DNA of 64,000 bases from assembly GCF_036013645.1 (NCBI RefSeq), contig NZ_CP107869.1:8804001-8868000 (forward strand), read 5' to 3'. The stretch comes from Streptomyces sp. NBC_00490 (GTDB taxonomy: Bacteria; Actinomycetota; Actinomycetes; Streptomycetales; Streptomycetaceae). Positions 49,036 through 58,375 of this stretch are shown in pieces; within the stretch, counting starts at the first letter, position 1; each line of letters begins with the position of its first letter. Position numbers and translations under genes: made by a program. The notes under the pieces were generated by a model. The model ran no database searches. It was not told the origin of the DNA and saw nothing but the letters and a program-made list of their open reading frames with translations.

Positions 49036-50112
49036 ATGCCGTGCAGGACAGTGCGAAAGCGGAACAGTTCCCGGATGGTCGGCGCGGTGGCAGCGGCCGC
49101 GGTCGCCTCGCTCGTGCTCGGCGCGTGCGGGAGCACCAAGGACAGCGCCGGCTCGGCCGACAGCGGGAAAGGGGACGGCACCGGCAAGGTCGGGGTGATC
49201 CTGCCCCTGCTCACCTCGCCGTTCTGGCAGTCGTACAACGACTACGTCCCGAAGATGGCGAAGTCCGAGGAGGTGGACGCGCTGAAGACCGTCAACTCCA
49301 ACAGTGACCCCTCACAGCAGATCACCGACATCAACAACCAGCTCAACCAGGGCGTCGAGGGCCTGGTCGTCGCCCCGCTGGACAGTGCCGCCATCGAGGC
49401 CGGCCTCGAGCAGGCCGAACGCAAGGGCGTCCCCGTGGTCGCCGTCGACGTCGCGCCCGACAAGGGCAAGGTCGCCATGGTCGTCCGCGCGAACAACGTC
49501 GCCTACGGCGAGAAGGCCTGCGACTACCTCGGCAAGCAGATCCCCTCCGGCAAGGTCGTGCAGATCATGGGCGACCTCGCCTCGGTCAACGGCCGGGACC
49601 GCTCGGAGGCGTTCCGCGCCTGTGTGAAGGAGAAGTTCCCCAAGCTGAAGGTGCTGGAGATCCCCGCCAAGTGGGAGTCCGACACCGCGGCCTCCAAACT
49701 GGACACCCTCCTGAACGCCAACCCCGACATCAAGGGCATCTACATGCAGGCCGGCGGCGTCTATCTCGCGCCGACCCTGCAGACCCTGAAGTCAAAGGGA
49801 ATGCTCAAGAAGGCCGGCCAGGCGGGCCACATCACGATCGTCTCCAACGACGGCATCCCGCAGGAGTTCGACGCCATCCGCAAGGGCCAGATCGACGCCA
49901 CCGTCTCCCAGCCCGCCGACCTGTACGCCAAGTACGGCATGTACTACATCAAGGCGGCGATGCAGGGGAAGACCTTCCGCCCCGGCCCGACGGACCACGA
50001 CTCCACGATCGTCAAGCTGCCCAGCGGCATCCTCGAGGACCAGCTGCCCGCCCCCCTGGTCACCAAGGAGAACGTCGACGACCCCGAGCTGTGGGGCAAC
50101 ACGGTCGGATGA
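49036..50112 (+). CDS. Sugar ABC transporter, substrate-binding lipoprotein
   Basis: 358 residues; the ATG at 49036 has GAGGAG 7 bases upstream. A lipobox (SLVLGACGS) makes it a lipoprotein on the outer face of the membrane. The body is a periplasmic-binding fold of the ribose/xylose (CUT2) type: VGVILPLLTSPFWQSYND, QQITDINNQLNQGVEGLVVAP, ITIVSNDGIPQEFDAI. By context it captures L-fucose or a fucose-containing sugar. First gene of an operon of overlapping genes reaching 56859. Confidence 0.94.
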   Translation: MPCRTVRKRNSSRMVGAVAAAAVASLVLGACGSTKDSAGSADSGKGDGTGKVGVILPLLTSPFWQSYNDYVPKMAKSEEVDALKTVNSNSDPSQQITDINNQLNQGVEGLVVAPLDSAAIEAGLEQAERKGVPVVAVDVAPDKGKVAMVVRANNVAYGEKACDYLGKQIPSGKVVQIMGDLASVNGRDRSEAFRACVKEKFPKLKVLEIPAKWESDTAASKLDTLLNANPDIKGIYMQAGGVYLAPTLQTLKSKGMLKKAGQAGHITIVSNDGIPQEFDAIRKGQIDATVSQPADLYAKYGMYYIKAAMQGKTFRPGPTDHDSTIVKLPSGILEDQLPAPLVTKENVDDPELWGNTVG

Positions 50113-51614
50113 GCAGCCAGACCATCACCCCCCTCGTCGAGGCCCGCGGCATCGTCAAGCGCTACGGCCCCACCACCGCACTCGCCGACGGCAGGCTCAC
50201 CGTCCTGCCCGGCGAGTCCCACGCCCTCGTCGGCCGCAACGGCGCCGGCAAGTCGACCCTGGTCACCGTGCTCACCGGCCTCCAGGCGCCCGACGAGGGC
50301 GAGGTCCGCTTCGACGGCGAGCCCGCACCCGGGCTCGCCGACCGGGACGCGTGGCGCCGCAAGGTCGCCTGCGTCTACCAGAAGCCGACCGTCGTCCCCG
50401 AACTCACCGTCGCCGAGAACCTGTTCATCAACCGGCAGCCCCTCAAGGGCCGGTTCATCAGCTGGCGCCGCCTCAGAGAAGAGGCCGCGGCACTCCTGGA
50501 CACCTGGGACGTGCACGTCGACCCGGAGGCGCGCACCTCCGACCTCAAGGTCGAGGACCGCCAAATGGTGGAGATCGCCCGGGCGTTGAGCTTCGGCGCC
50601 CGCTTCATCGTCCTCGACGAACCGACCGCCCAGCTCGACAAGCGGGAGATCGAACGGCTCTTCGCCCGGATGCGGGCCCTCCAGGAGAACGGGGTCACCT
50701 TCCTCTTCATCTCCCACCATCTCCAGGAGGTCTACGAGGTCTGCCAGACCGTCACCGTCCTGCGGGACGCCCGCTGGATCACCACGGCACCCGTGGCCGA
50801 CATGCCCCGCGCGGCCCTCGTCGAGGCCATGGCCGGAGAGAGCATCGCCGAGCAGACCATGGCGGTGAGGGACGTGGACAGCACCGCACCCGTCGTCCTG
50901 GAAGCCCGCGGCCTCACCTCGGACGCCTACCAGGACGTCGACCTGACCGTCCGCCGCGGCGAGGTCGTCGGGCTCGCCGGCATCAGCGGCAGCGGCAAGA
51001 CCGAGCTCGCCGAATCGTTCACGGGACTGCACACGCCCACCGGCGGCACCGCCCGGCTCGACGGCGAGCGGCTGCCGTTCGGGGACGTACGCCGCTCCCT
51101 GGAGGCCGGCGTCGGCTGCGTTCCGCGCGACCGGCACGGCCAGGGCCTGGTGTTCGGCATGACCATCGGCGACAACGCCACCATGACCGTCCTCGACCGG
51201 CTCGGCCGCTTCGGCTTCGTCGCCAGCGACCGCAAGCGCGGCTTCGCCACCGAGCTGATCGAGCGTCTCGACATCCACACCGAGGGTCCCGACCAGCCGG
51301 TCTCCGACCTCTCCGGCGGCAACGCGCAGAAGGTCGTCATGGCCCGCGCCCTGGCCTCCGACCCCCGCCTGCTGGTGCTCATCAACCCCACCGCGGGCGT
51401 CGACGTGAAGTCCAAGGAATCCCTGCTGTCCCGCGTGGACACCGCCCGCGAGGACGGCACCGCCGTCCTCGTCGTCTCCGACGAACTCGACGACCTGCGC
51501 CGCTGCGACCGCGTCCTCGTCCTCTTCCACGGCCGCGTGGTCGCCGAGCACCCGGCGGGCTGGCGCGACCACGAGCTGATCGCCTCCATCGAAGGAGTGG
51601 ACCAACATGGCTGA
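50109..51614 (+). CDS. Sugar ABC transporter, ATP-binding protein (CUT2)
   Basis: 501 residues with two ATPase domains, as in RbsA/XylG. The first has Walker A GRNGAGKST and Walker B FIVLDEPTAQLD. The second has GISGSGKTE, LSGGNAQKVVMAR and a Walker B that reads LVLINPTAGVD, with Asn in place of the usual acidic residues, as in degenerate second sites of this family. It overlaps the binding-protein gene by ATGA and the permease gene by 8 bases. Confidence 0.95.
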   Translation: MSSQTITPLVEARGIVKRYGPTTALADGRLTVLPGESHALVGRNGAGKSTLVTVLTGLQAPDEGEVRFDGEPAPGLADRDAWRRKVACVYQKPTVVPELTVAENLFINRQPLKGRFISWRRLREEAAALLDTWDVHVDPEARTSDLKVEDRQMVEIARALSFGARFIVLDEPTAQLDKREIERLFARMRALQENGVTFLFISHHLQEVYEVCQTVTVLRDARWITTAPVADMPRAALVEAMAGESIAEQTMAVRDVDSTAPVVLEARGLTSDAYQDVDLTVRRGEVVGLAGISGSGKTELAESFTGLHTPTGGTARLDGERLPFGDVRRSLEAGVGCVPRDRHGQGLVFGMTIGDNATMTVLDRLGRFGFVASDRKRGFATELIERLDIHTEGPDQPVSDLSGGNAQKVVMARALASDPRLLVLINPTAGVDVKSKESLLSRVDTAREDGTAVLVVSDELDDLRRCDRVLVLFHGRVVAEHPAGWRDHELIASIEGVDQHG

Positions 51615-52632
51615 CACCAAGGCGCCGCCGGTGAAGCTGCCGCGCGTGCCCGAGGCGCGGGTGGCCCGTACGGTCCTGCTGCGCCGCGCCCGCGAACTGG
51701 CCCTCGTGCCCGCCCTGCTGGTGCTCATGGTGCTGGGTACGATCGTCAACGACTCGTTCCTCACCGAACGCAACCTGATCTCGATCCTCGGCGCCTCCGC
51801 CGCACTCGCCATGGTCGTGCTGGCCGAGTCGCTGGTGCTGATCACCGGCAAGTTCGACCTGTCCCTGGAGTCCGTCGTCGGCATCGCGCCCGCCGTGGGC
51901 GCGCTGCTGGTGCTGCCGGCCGCCCAGTCCGGCTGGGGCACCGAACTCCCGGCCCCACTCGCCCTGTTGGCGGTTCTGCTGGTGGGCGCCGGCGTCGGCG
52001 CCTTCAACGGCGTCCTCGTCGTCAAGTTCAAGCTCAACGCGTTCATCGTGACGCTCGCGATGCTGATCGTGCTGCGCGGACTGCTGGTCGGAGCGACCAA
52101 GGGCAAGACGCTGTTCGGGATGCCCGACAGCTTCTACTCCCTGGCGACCACCACCTTCCTGACCGTCCCGATGTCGGTGTGGGTCGCGGCGATCGCCTTC
52201 GCCGTCGCCGGACTCGTCCTGAAGTACCACCGCATCGGCCGCGCCCTGTACGCCATCGGCGGCAACGCCGACGCGGCCCGCGCCGCCGGTATCCGCGTGG
52301 AACGCGTGATGCTCGGCGTGTTCGTGGTCGCGGGCACCCTGGCCGCGGTCGGCGGGATCATGCAGACCGGGTACGTGGGCGCGATCAGCGCCAACCAGGG
52401 CAACAACATGATCTTCACCGTGTTCGCGGCCGCGGTGATCGGCGGCATCAGCCTCGACGGCGGCAAGGGCACCATGTTCGGCGCCCTGACCGGCGTACTC
52501 CTCCTCGGAGTCGTCCAGAACCTGCTCACCCTCGCCCAGGTGCCGTCCTTCTGGATCCAGGCCATCTACGGCGGCATCATCCTGCTCGCCCTGATCATCG
52601 CCCGGGTGACGACCGGCCGCGCCCAGGACTGA
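51607..52632 (+). CDS. Sugar ABC transporter, permease (CUT2, RbsC-like)
   Basis: 341 residues with about ten hydrophobic segments. Diagnostic stretches are [24 protein letters not shown], the [20 protein letters not shown] region and the C-terminal [21 protein letters not shown] single permease gene is present, so it should work as a homodimer with the ATPase and binding protein. Start ATG at 51607 overlaps the ATPase stop; the GGAG of AAGGAGTGG precedes it. Confidence 0.94.
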   Translation: MADTKAPPVKLPRVPEARVARTVLLRRARELALVPALLVLMVLGTIVNDSFLTERNLISILGASAALAMVVLAESLVLITGKFDLSLESVVGIAPAVGALLVLPAAQSGWGTELPAPLALLAVLLVGAGVGAFNGVLVVKFKLNAFIVTLAMLIVLRGLLVGATKGKTLFGMPDSFYSLATTTFLTVPMSVWVAAIAFAVAGLVLKYHRIGRALYAIGGNADAARAAGIRVERVMLGVFVVAGTLAAVGGIMQTGYVGAISANQGNNMIFTVFAAAVIGGISLDGGKGTMFGALTGVLLLGVVQNLLTLAQVPSFWIQAIYGGIILLALIIARVTTGRAQD

Positions 52633-52669
52633 CCCGCCTGTTCCCACGACCCCGACCGAGAGGCCCTCA

Positions 52670-54025
52670 GTGTCACCGACCCCCGGCCCCCCTGCCCGTA
52701 TCACCGCGCTCGACACCTACGACATCCGCTTCCCGACCTCGCGCGAGCTCGACGGCTCCGACGCGATGAACCCGGACCCCGACTACTCGGCCGCGTACGT
52801 CGTCCTGCGCACCGACGGGACCGACGGACACGAGGGGCACGGCTTCAGCTTCACCATCGGGCGGGGCAACGAGGTCCAGGTGGCCGCCATCCACGCGCTC
52901 AGGCACCACGTGATCGGCCGGGACGTCGACGAACTCTGCGCCGACCCGGGGACCCTCAACCGCGACCTGATCGGCGACAGCCAGCTGCGCTGGCTCGGCC
53001 CCGAGAAGGGCGTGATGCACATGGCGATCGGGGCCGTCATGAACGCCGTGTGGGACCTGGCCGCCAAGCGCGCCGGCAAGCCGCTGTGGCGGCTGCTCGC
53101 CGACGCGGACCCCGAGTGGCTGGTCGCCCAGATCGACTTCCGCTACCTCACCGACGTCCTCACCCCGCAGGAGGCGCTGGAGATCCTCCGCAAGGGCCGC
53201 GAGGGCGCCGGGGAACGCACGGCCAGGCTGCTGGAGCGCGGCTACCCCGCCTACACGACCTCCCCCGGCTGGCTCGGCTACAGCGACGAGAAGCTCACCC
53301 GGCTCGCCACCCAGGCCGTCGCCGACGGCTTCCGGCAGATCAAGCTGAAGGTCGGCGCGGACCTCGACGACGACGTACGGCGCTGCCGCGTCGCCCGCCA
53401 GGTCGTCGGCCCCGGCGTCCGCATCGCCATCGACGCCAACCAGCGCTGGGACGTCGACGAGGCGATCCGCTGGACCAAGGCCCTCGCCGAGTTCGACCCC
53501 TACTGGATCGAGGAGCCCACCAGCCCCGACGACATCCTCGGCCACGCGACGATCCGTCAGGCCGTCGCCCCGGTGAAGGTGGCCACCGGCGAACACGTCC
53601 AGAACCGTGTCGTCTTCAAGCAGCTCCTCCAGGCCGGCGCCCTCGACGTCGTCCAGATCGACGCGGCCCGCGTCGGCGGCGTCCACGAGAACCTCGCGAT
53701 CCTGCTGCTCGCCGCGAAGTTCGGCGTACCGGTGTGCCCCCACGCGGGCGGCGTCGGTCTGTGCGAACTTGTCCAGCACCTGTCGATGTTCGACTACGTG
53801 GCGGTCACCGGCACCACCGAGGACCGGGTCATCGAGTACGTCGATCATCTGCACGACCACTTCCTCGACCCGGTGGTGATCAGGGAGGGTCACTACACGG
53901 CACCCGCCTCGCCGGGCTTCTCGGCCGCCATGAAGGCCGAGTCGATCGCGCGGTACACGTTCCCGGACGGCGCCTTCTGGGCCGCCGACCTCGAGACCTC
54001 GGGCAAGAAGGGGCACGCGGCATGA
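52670..54025 (+). CDS. L-fuconate dehydratase (enolase superfamily)
   Basis: 451 residues from a GTG with GAGAGG upstream. The N-terminal [24 protein letters not shown] is diagnostic of L-fuconate dehydratase. The barrel has Lys in IKLKVGAD, metal ligands in [19 protein letters not shown] and [10 protein letters not shown], and the His in VCPHAGGVG. It converts L-fuconate to 2-keto-3-deoxy-L-fuconate with Mg2+. It anchors the assignment of the whole operon to L-fucose (or structurally related L-galactose or D-arabinose) use. Confidence 0.95.
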   Translation: MSPTPGPPARITALDTYDIRFPTSRELDGSDAMNPDPDYSAAYVVLRTDGTDGHEGHGFSFTIGRGNEVQVAAIHALRHHVIGRDVDELCADPGTLNRDLIGDSQLRWLGPEKGVMHMAIGAVMNAVWDLAAKRAGKPLWRLLADADPEWLVAQIDFRYLTDVLTPQEALEILRKGREGAGERTARLLERGYPAYTTSPGWLGYSDEKLTRLATQAVADGFRQIKLKVGADLDDDVRRCRVARQVVGPGVRIAIDANQRWDVDEAIRWTKALAEFDPYWIEEPTSPDDILGHATIRQAVAPVKVATGEHVQNRVVFKQLLQAGALDVVQIDAARVGGVHENLAILLLAAKFGVPVCPHAGGVGLCELVQHLSMFDYVAVTGTTEDRVIEYVDHLHDHFLDPVVIREGHYTAPASPGFSAAMKAESIARYTFPDGAFWAADLETSGKKGHAA

Positions 54026-54777
54026 GTGACTTCGAGGGGCTGAGGGCCCTGGTGACCGGCGGCGCCTCCGGCATCGGCCGGTCCACCGCCGAACTCCTGG
54101 CCGCGCGCGGCGCCCGGGTCGCCGTCCTCGACCTGGACCCCTCGTCGGTGGCGGAGCCGCTGCTCGGCTTCAAGGCCGACGTCAGCGACGACGCCTCGGT
54201 GCGCGAGGCGGTCGCCGCCGCCGTCGCGTGGCTCGGCGGCCTCGACATACTGGTCAACAACGCGGGCATCGGCGCCCAGGGCACCGTCGAGGACAACGAC
54301 GACGCCGAGTGGCACCGCGTCCTGGACGTCAATGTGGTGGGCATGGTCCGCGCGGCCCGTGCCGCACTCCCGCACCTGCGCCGGTCGGAGCATGCGGCGA
54401 TCGTCAACACCTGCTCCATCGCCGCCACCGCGGGCCTGCCGCAACGCGCCCTCTACAGCGCGACCAAGGGTGCCGTGCACTCCCTCACCCTCGCGATGGC
54501 CGCCGACCACGTCCGCGAGGGCATCCGCGTCAACTGCGTCAACCCCGGCACCGCCGACACGCCCTGGATCGGCCGCCTCCTCGACAGGGCCCCCGACCCC
54601 GCCGCCGAGCGCGCCGCCCTGGAGGCCCGTCAGCCCAGCGGCCGTCTCGTCTCGGCGGACGAGGTCGCGGGCGCCATCGCCTATCTGGCGAGCCCGCTGT
54701 CCGGCGCCACCACCGGCACCTCCCTCGCGGTCGACGGCGGCATGCACGGCCTGCGACTGCGCCCGGCGGGCCAGTGA
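54022..54777 (+). CDS. SDR dehydrogenase, probable 2-keto-3-deoxy-L-fuconate dehydrogenase
   Basis: 251 residues, start overlapping the dehydratase stop by ATGA. Classical [18 protein letters not shown], catalytic Ser in [10 protein letters not shown], and YSATK with Tyr and Lys. The segment [14 protein letters not shown] and the late [14 protein letters not shown] resemble dehydrogenases of the fucose and rhamnose pathways. In the non-phosphorylative route it would oxidise 2-keto-3-deoxy-L-fuconate to the 2,4-diketo acid with NAD. It could instead be the L-fucose dehydrogenase, with the aldo/keto reductase taking another step. Confidence 0.9.
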   Translation: MSDFEGLRALVTGGASGIGRSTAELLAARGARVAVLDLDPSSVAEPLLGFKADVSDDASVREAVAAAVAWLGGLDILVNNAGIGAQGTVEDNDDAEWHRVLDVNVVGMVRAARAALPHLRRSEHAAIVNTCSIAATAGLPQRALYSATKGAVHSLTLAMAADHVREGIRVNCVNPGTADTPWIGRLLDRAPDPAAERAALEARQPSGRLVSADEVAGAIAYLASPLSGATTGTSLAVDGGMHGLRLRPAGQ

Positions 54778-55730
54778 GAACCCCCCGCACCCCCAGCGGC
54801 CTGGGGTTCGGAGCGGCCGGCATCGGCAACCTCTTCACCGAGGTCACCGACGAGCAGGCGTACGAGGCCGTGTCCGCCGCCTGGCAGCGCGGCATCCGCT
54901 ACTACGACACCGCGCCCCACTACGGCATCGGCCTCTCCGAACGCCGCCTCGGCGCGGCCCTGCGCGAGCACCCGCGCGAGCAGTACACGATCTCGACGAA
55001 GGTCGGCCGCCGCCTGGAACCGAGGGCCGGCGGCGGTGACGACCTCGCGGACGGCTTCGCGGTCCCCGCCACGCACCGCCGCGTCTGGGACTTCACCGAG
55101 GACGGCATCCGACGCACCCTGGACGCCAGCCTGGAACGGCTCGGCCTCGACCGCGTCGACGTCGTCTACCTCCACGACCCCGACGACCATGCCGAAGCGG
55201 CCTTCCGGGAGGGCTACCCGGCCCTGGAGAAGCTCCGCTCGGAGGGCGTGGTCGGCGCGATCGGCGCCGGCATGAACCAGACGGAGATGCTCACCCGCTT
55301 CGTCCGCGACACCGACGTCGACGTGGTGCTGTGCGCGGGCCGCTACACGCTGCTGGACCACAGCGCGCTGACCGACCTGCTGCCGGCGGCCGTGGCCCGC
55401 GGCACCTCCGTCGTCGTCGGGGGTGCCTTCAACTCCGGCCTGCTGGCCGACCCGCGCCCGGGAGCGACGTACGACTACGCCGACGCGCCGCCCGAGTTGC
55501 TGGACCGGGCGCTGCGCCTGAAGTCGGTCGCCGAACGTCACGGCATCACCCTGCGGGCCGCCGCCCTGGCCTTCTGCGCGGCCCACCCCGCGGTGACCAG
55601 CGTCCTCGTCGGCGCCCGCTCGGCCGCCGAAGTCCACGACTGCGCGGACCAGTTCGAGACCGCAGTACCACCGGAGTTCTGGCAGGAGCTCAGGGACACC
55701 GGTTTCCTGCCGGCGAAGGAGCCGTCATGA
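54774..55730 (+). CDS. Aldo/keto reductase, probable L-fucose dehydrogenase
   Basis: 318 residues from a GTG overlapping the SDR stop by GTGA. AKR hallmarks: YYDTAPHYGIGLSERRLG with the catalytic Tyr, STKVGR with Lys, and VYLHDPDD with His-type position. It resembles the L-galactose/L-fucose/D-threo-aldose dehydrogenase group, which oxidises L-fucose to L-fucono-1,5-lactone with NAD(P). Its place between the SDR and the mutarotase fits the first oxidation step of the pathway. Confidence 0.9.
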   Translation: MRTPRTPSGLGFGAAGIGNLFTEVTDEQAYEAVSAAWQRGIRYYDTAPHYGIGLSERRLGAALREHPREQYTISTKVGRRLEPRAGGGDDLADGFAVPATHRRVWDFTEDGIRRTLDASLERLGLDRVDVVYLHDPDDHAEAAFREGYPALEKLRSEGVVGAIGAGMNQTEMLTRFVRDTDVDVVLCAGRYTLLDHSALTDLLPAAVARGTSVVVGGAFNSGLLADPRPGATYDYADAPPELLDRALRLKSVAERHGITLRAAALAFCAAHPAVTSVLVGARSAAEVHDCADQFETAVPPEFWQELRDTGFLPAKEPS

Positions 55731-56041
55731 GAGTCGCCCTGCACACCAAGGTCCGCGCCGACCGCGTCGCCGAGTACGACGCGGCCCACCGCGAGGTCCC
55801 GAGGGAACTCACCGACGCGATCCGCGCCGGCGGCGCCACCTCCTGGACCATCTGGCGCAGCGGCACCGACCTCTTCCACGTCCTGGAGTGCGAGGACTAC
55901 GGCCGGCTCCTCGCCGAACTGGAGAAACTGCCGGTCAACGTCGCCTGGCAGGCCCGTATGGCCGAGCTCCTCGACGTCGTGCACGACTACTCCGACGAGG
56001 GCGCGGCCGCCGGTCTGCCCGTCGTATGGGAGCTGCCGTGA
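55727..56041 (+). CDS. L-rhamnose mutarotase family protein (RhaM/FucU-like role)
   Basis: 104 residues, start overlapping the previous stop by ATGA. The small ferredoxin-like fold of the YiiL/RhaM family is shown by VALHTKVRADRVAEYDAAHREVP, the segment WTIWRSGTDLFHVLECEDY and VNVAWQARMAELLD. It interconverts the anomers of a 6-deoxy-hexose; here the substrate is presumably L-fucose, feeding the anomer used by the dehydrogenase. Confidence 0.92.
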   Translation: MRVALHTKVRADRVAEYDAAHREVPRELTDAIRAGGATSWTIWRSGTDLFHVLECEDYGRLLAELEKLPVNVAWQARMAELLDVVHDYSDEGAAAGLPVVWELP

Positions 56042-56859
56042 CCGTCGACGCGCACCACCACCTCTGGGACCTGTCGGTGCGCGACCAGGACTGGATCGCC
56101 GAGGACAGCCCGATCCGGCGGGACTTCACCGTCGCCGACCTCGCCCCCGAGGCAGCCGCCGCCGGAGTGGACCGGACGGTACTCGTCCAGACGGTCACCG
56201 TCGCCGAGGAGACCCCGGAGTTCCTGGCGCTGGCCGCCGCACACGACCTGATCGCCGGTGTCGTCGGCTGGACCGATCTCACCCGTCCCGACATCGCCGA
56301 CGAACTGGCCCGCCTCAAGGAACTCCCCGGCGGCCGGTACCTCAAGGGCATCCGCCACCAGGTCCAGGGCGAGCCCGACCCGGAGTGGCTGCTGCGGGCG
56401 GACGTACGACGGGGTCTCGCCGCCGTGGCCGCGGCAGGCCTCGTCTACGACCTCCTCGTCCTGCCCCACCAGCTGCCCGCCTGCGTCAAAGCCGCCGCCG
56501 CACTGCCCCAACTCACCTTTGTCCTGGACCACTTGGGAAAGCCCTCCATCGCCTCCGGCACCCTCGAACCGTGGGCCGGCGACCTCCGCGCCCTCGCCGC
56601 GCACCCCAACACGGTCTGCAAGCTCTCCGGCATGGTCACCGAGGCCGACCTCGCCGCCTGGACCGTCGAGGACCTGCGCCCGTACGCCGACGTCGTCCTG
56701 GACGCCTTCGGCCCGGACCGTCTGATGTTCGGCTCGGACTGGCCGGTGTGCGGCCTGGCGGCGACCTACGCCCAAGTCCTGGACGCGGCACGGGAACTGG
56801 TCGGCTCCCCCGACCGGCGGATCTTCGAGACGACCGCCACCCGGGTCTACGACCTCTGA
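56038..56859 (+). CDS. Amidohydrolase family lactonase, probable L-fucono-1,5-lactonase
   Basis: 273 residues from a GTG overlapping the mutarotase stop. It has the metal-binding N terminus VDAHHHLWD, the conserved GIRHQVQGEPDP, FVLDHLGKP and C-terminal FGSDWPVC with the catalytic Asp, as in the COG3618 lactonases acting on L-fucono- and L-rhamnonolactones. It hydrolyses the lactone made by the dehydrogenase to L-fuconate. It is the last gene of the operon and runs 13 bases into the convergent next gene. Confidence 0.93.
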   Translation: MTVDAHHHLWDLSVRDQDWIAEDSPIRRDFTVADLAPEAAAAGVDRTVLVQTVTVAEETPEFLALAAAHDLIAGVVGWTDLTRPDIADELARLKELPGGRYLKGIRHQVQGEPDPEWLLRADVRRGLAAVAAAGLVYDLLVLPHQLPACVKAAAALPQLTFVLDHLGKPSIASGTLEPWAGDLRALAAHPNTVCKLSGMVTEADLAAWTVEDLRPYADVVLDAFGPDRLMFGSDWPVCGLAATYAQVLDAARELVGSPDRRIFETTATRVYDL

Positions 56860-58268
56860 GCCACCCCCGCCAGCCTCGTCGGCGGCAGATACTCCCGCAC
56901 GAACGTCCGCTCCCAGCAGGCCCCCGTCTCCCGCAGCTCCCGCCAGCTCGTGTACCGGTAGCGGAAGAGACGGGCGCGGATGAACCGGGGCGGCGCGTCG
57001 GGCGGGAAGGGTGAACGGCGCAGCAGCTTGAGGGTGTCGCGGTCGTTCTCCAGGAGCCGTTCCACGAAGGTGCCGAACCAGGAGCCGGCGTAGGACGGGG
57101 ACAGCGCGGCGAACCACATCAGCCAGTCCAGGCGCAGGTGGTACGGCGCGAACTGACGCGGCCAGTGCCGGGGGTCGCCGGGCTTGCCCTTGAACTCGTA
57201 CTCCCGCCAGTCCGAGTCCTCGCGCGGCACCTCGTCGGCCGTGCCCTCGACCACCACCTCGTACCGGAACCGGCTGACACTGCCGAACGCCCCGTAGGTG
57301 TTGACCAGATGGAGCGGGTCGAAGGAACGGTTCATGATCTGGCGGCGGGAGATCATGTTCGTCACCGGATGGTAGCTGAGGTACGCGAGCAGCGCCGCGA
57401 CCGCCAGGACCACGATCTCGTACCAGAGCGGGGCGGCGGGCCGGGCGGGCGGGTCGCCCGGGAGCTCCAGCGCCGAGACCGCGAGCACGATCGTGATCCA
57501 GTTCAGCCAGGAGAAGTTGCCCGACAGGACCAGCCACAGCTGGGTGACGATCATCAGGGACGCGGCCGCCGTGGCGATCGGCTGCGGGGTGAACAGCAGG
57601 ACCGGGACGACGAGTTGGGTGAAGTGGTTCGCCGCCACCTCGGCCCGGTGCAGCGGTCGGGGGAGATGGTGGAAGAACCAGCTCAGCGGGCCCGGCATCG
57701 GCTGAGTCTCGTGGTGGTAGTCCAGGCAGGTCAGCTTCCGCCAGCACGCGTCGCCGCGCATCTTGATCAGCCCTGCCCCGAACTCCACCCGGAACAGGAT
57801 CCAGCGCAGCAGGAACAGCACGACGATCGGCGGGGCCACCTCGTCGTTGCCGAGGAACACGGCGAGGAAGCCGACCTCGAGGAGCAGGGACTCCCAGCCG
57901 AAGCTGTACCAGGTCTGGCCGACGTTGACGATCGACAGATACAGCACCCACGGCACCAGCCACAGCACCATGCCGCCCCACAACGGCAGTTGCGAGTCGA
58001 GCCCGGCGAGCAGCGCCGCCGAGATCGCGCAGCCCGACCAGGCGCAGACCGCGAAGAAGCGGTCCGAGTAGTGCAGATGGAACAGGCTCGGTGCCGCCTT
58101 GAAAGGAACCCGCTGGACATAGCGGGGGATGGGCAGCATGCCGCGCGCGCCGAGCAGCGCCCGGAATTGAAGGGCCGCTGTCAGGAACGCGACGAGGTAC
58201 ACGCCGGCCAGGGCCCGCTGGAAGACCAGCCGGCTCAGCCAGTAGTCGGGTGCGGTGAACCAGTCCAC
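56847..58268 (-). CDS. Lipase maturation factor family membrane protein
   Basis: 473 residues from the GTG at 58268, which has GAGGAG 7-8 bases upstream. Multiple membrane helices (for example LAGVYLVAFLTAALQF, LWGGMVLWLVPWVLYLSI) surround the conserved GQTWYSFGWESLLLEVGFLAVF and GAGLIKMRGDACWRKLTCLDYHHETQP. The C-terminal luminal-type part has YEVVVEGT and FAPYHLRLDWLMWFAALS. This matches the LMF1-like (DUF1222) family, which in animals helps fold secreted lipases; the bacterial role is unknown. It converges with the fucose operon. Confidence 0.92.
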   Translation of the reverse strand: MDWFTAPDYWLSRLVFQRALAGVYLVAFLTAALQFRALLGARGMLPIPRYVQRVPFKAAPSLFHLHYSDRFFAVCAWSGCAISAALLAGLDSQLPLWGGMVLWLVPWVLYLSIVNVGQTWYSFGWESLLLEVGFLAVFLGNDEVAPPIVVLFLLRWILFRVEFGAGLIKMRGDACWRKLTCLDYHHETQPMPGPLSWFFHHLPRPLHRAEVAANHFTQLVVPVLLFTPQPIATAAASLMIVTQLWLVLSGNFSWLNWITIVLAVSALELPGDPPARPAAPLWYEIVVLAVAALLAYLSYHPVTNMISRRQIMNRSFDPLHLVNTYGAFGSVSRFRYEVVVEGTADEVPREDSDWREYEFKGKPGDPRHWPRQFAPYHLRLDWLMWFAALSPSYAGSWFGTFVERLLENDRDTLKLLRRSPFPPDAPPRFIRARLFRYRYTSWRELRETGACWERTFVREYLPPTRLAGVAQRS

Positions 58269-58375
58269 GGCGAGTACTCCTCTGCCCATTGTCGCGCCGG
58301 AACCCTATGTCACGCTCCGTGTACCGCACCTCCGCTTGCGTAACCCAAGTGAGGGAAGCAGACAATGGTGACGAA

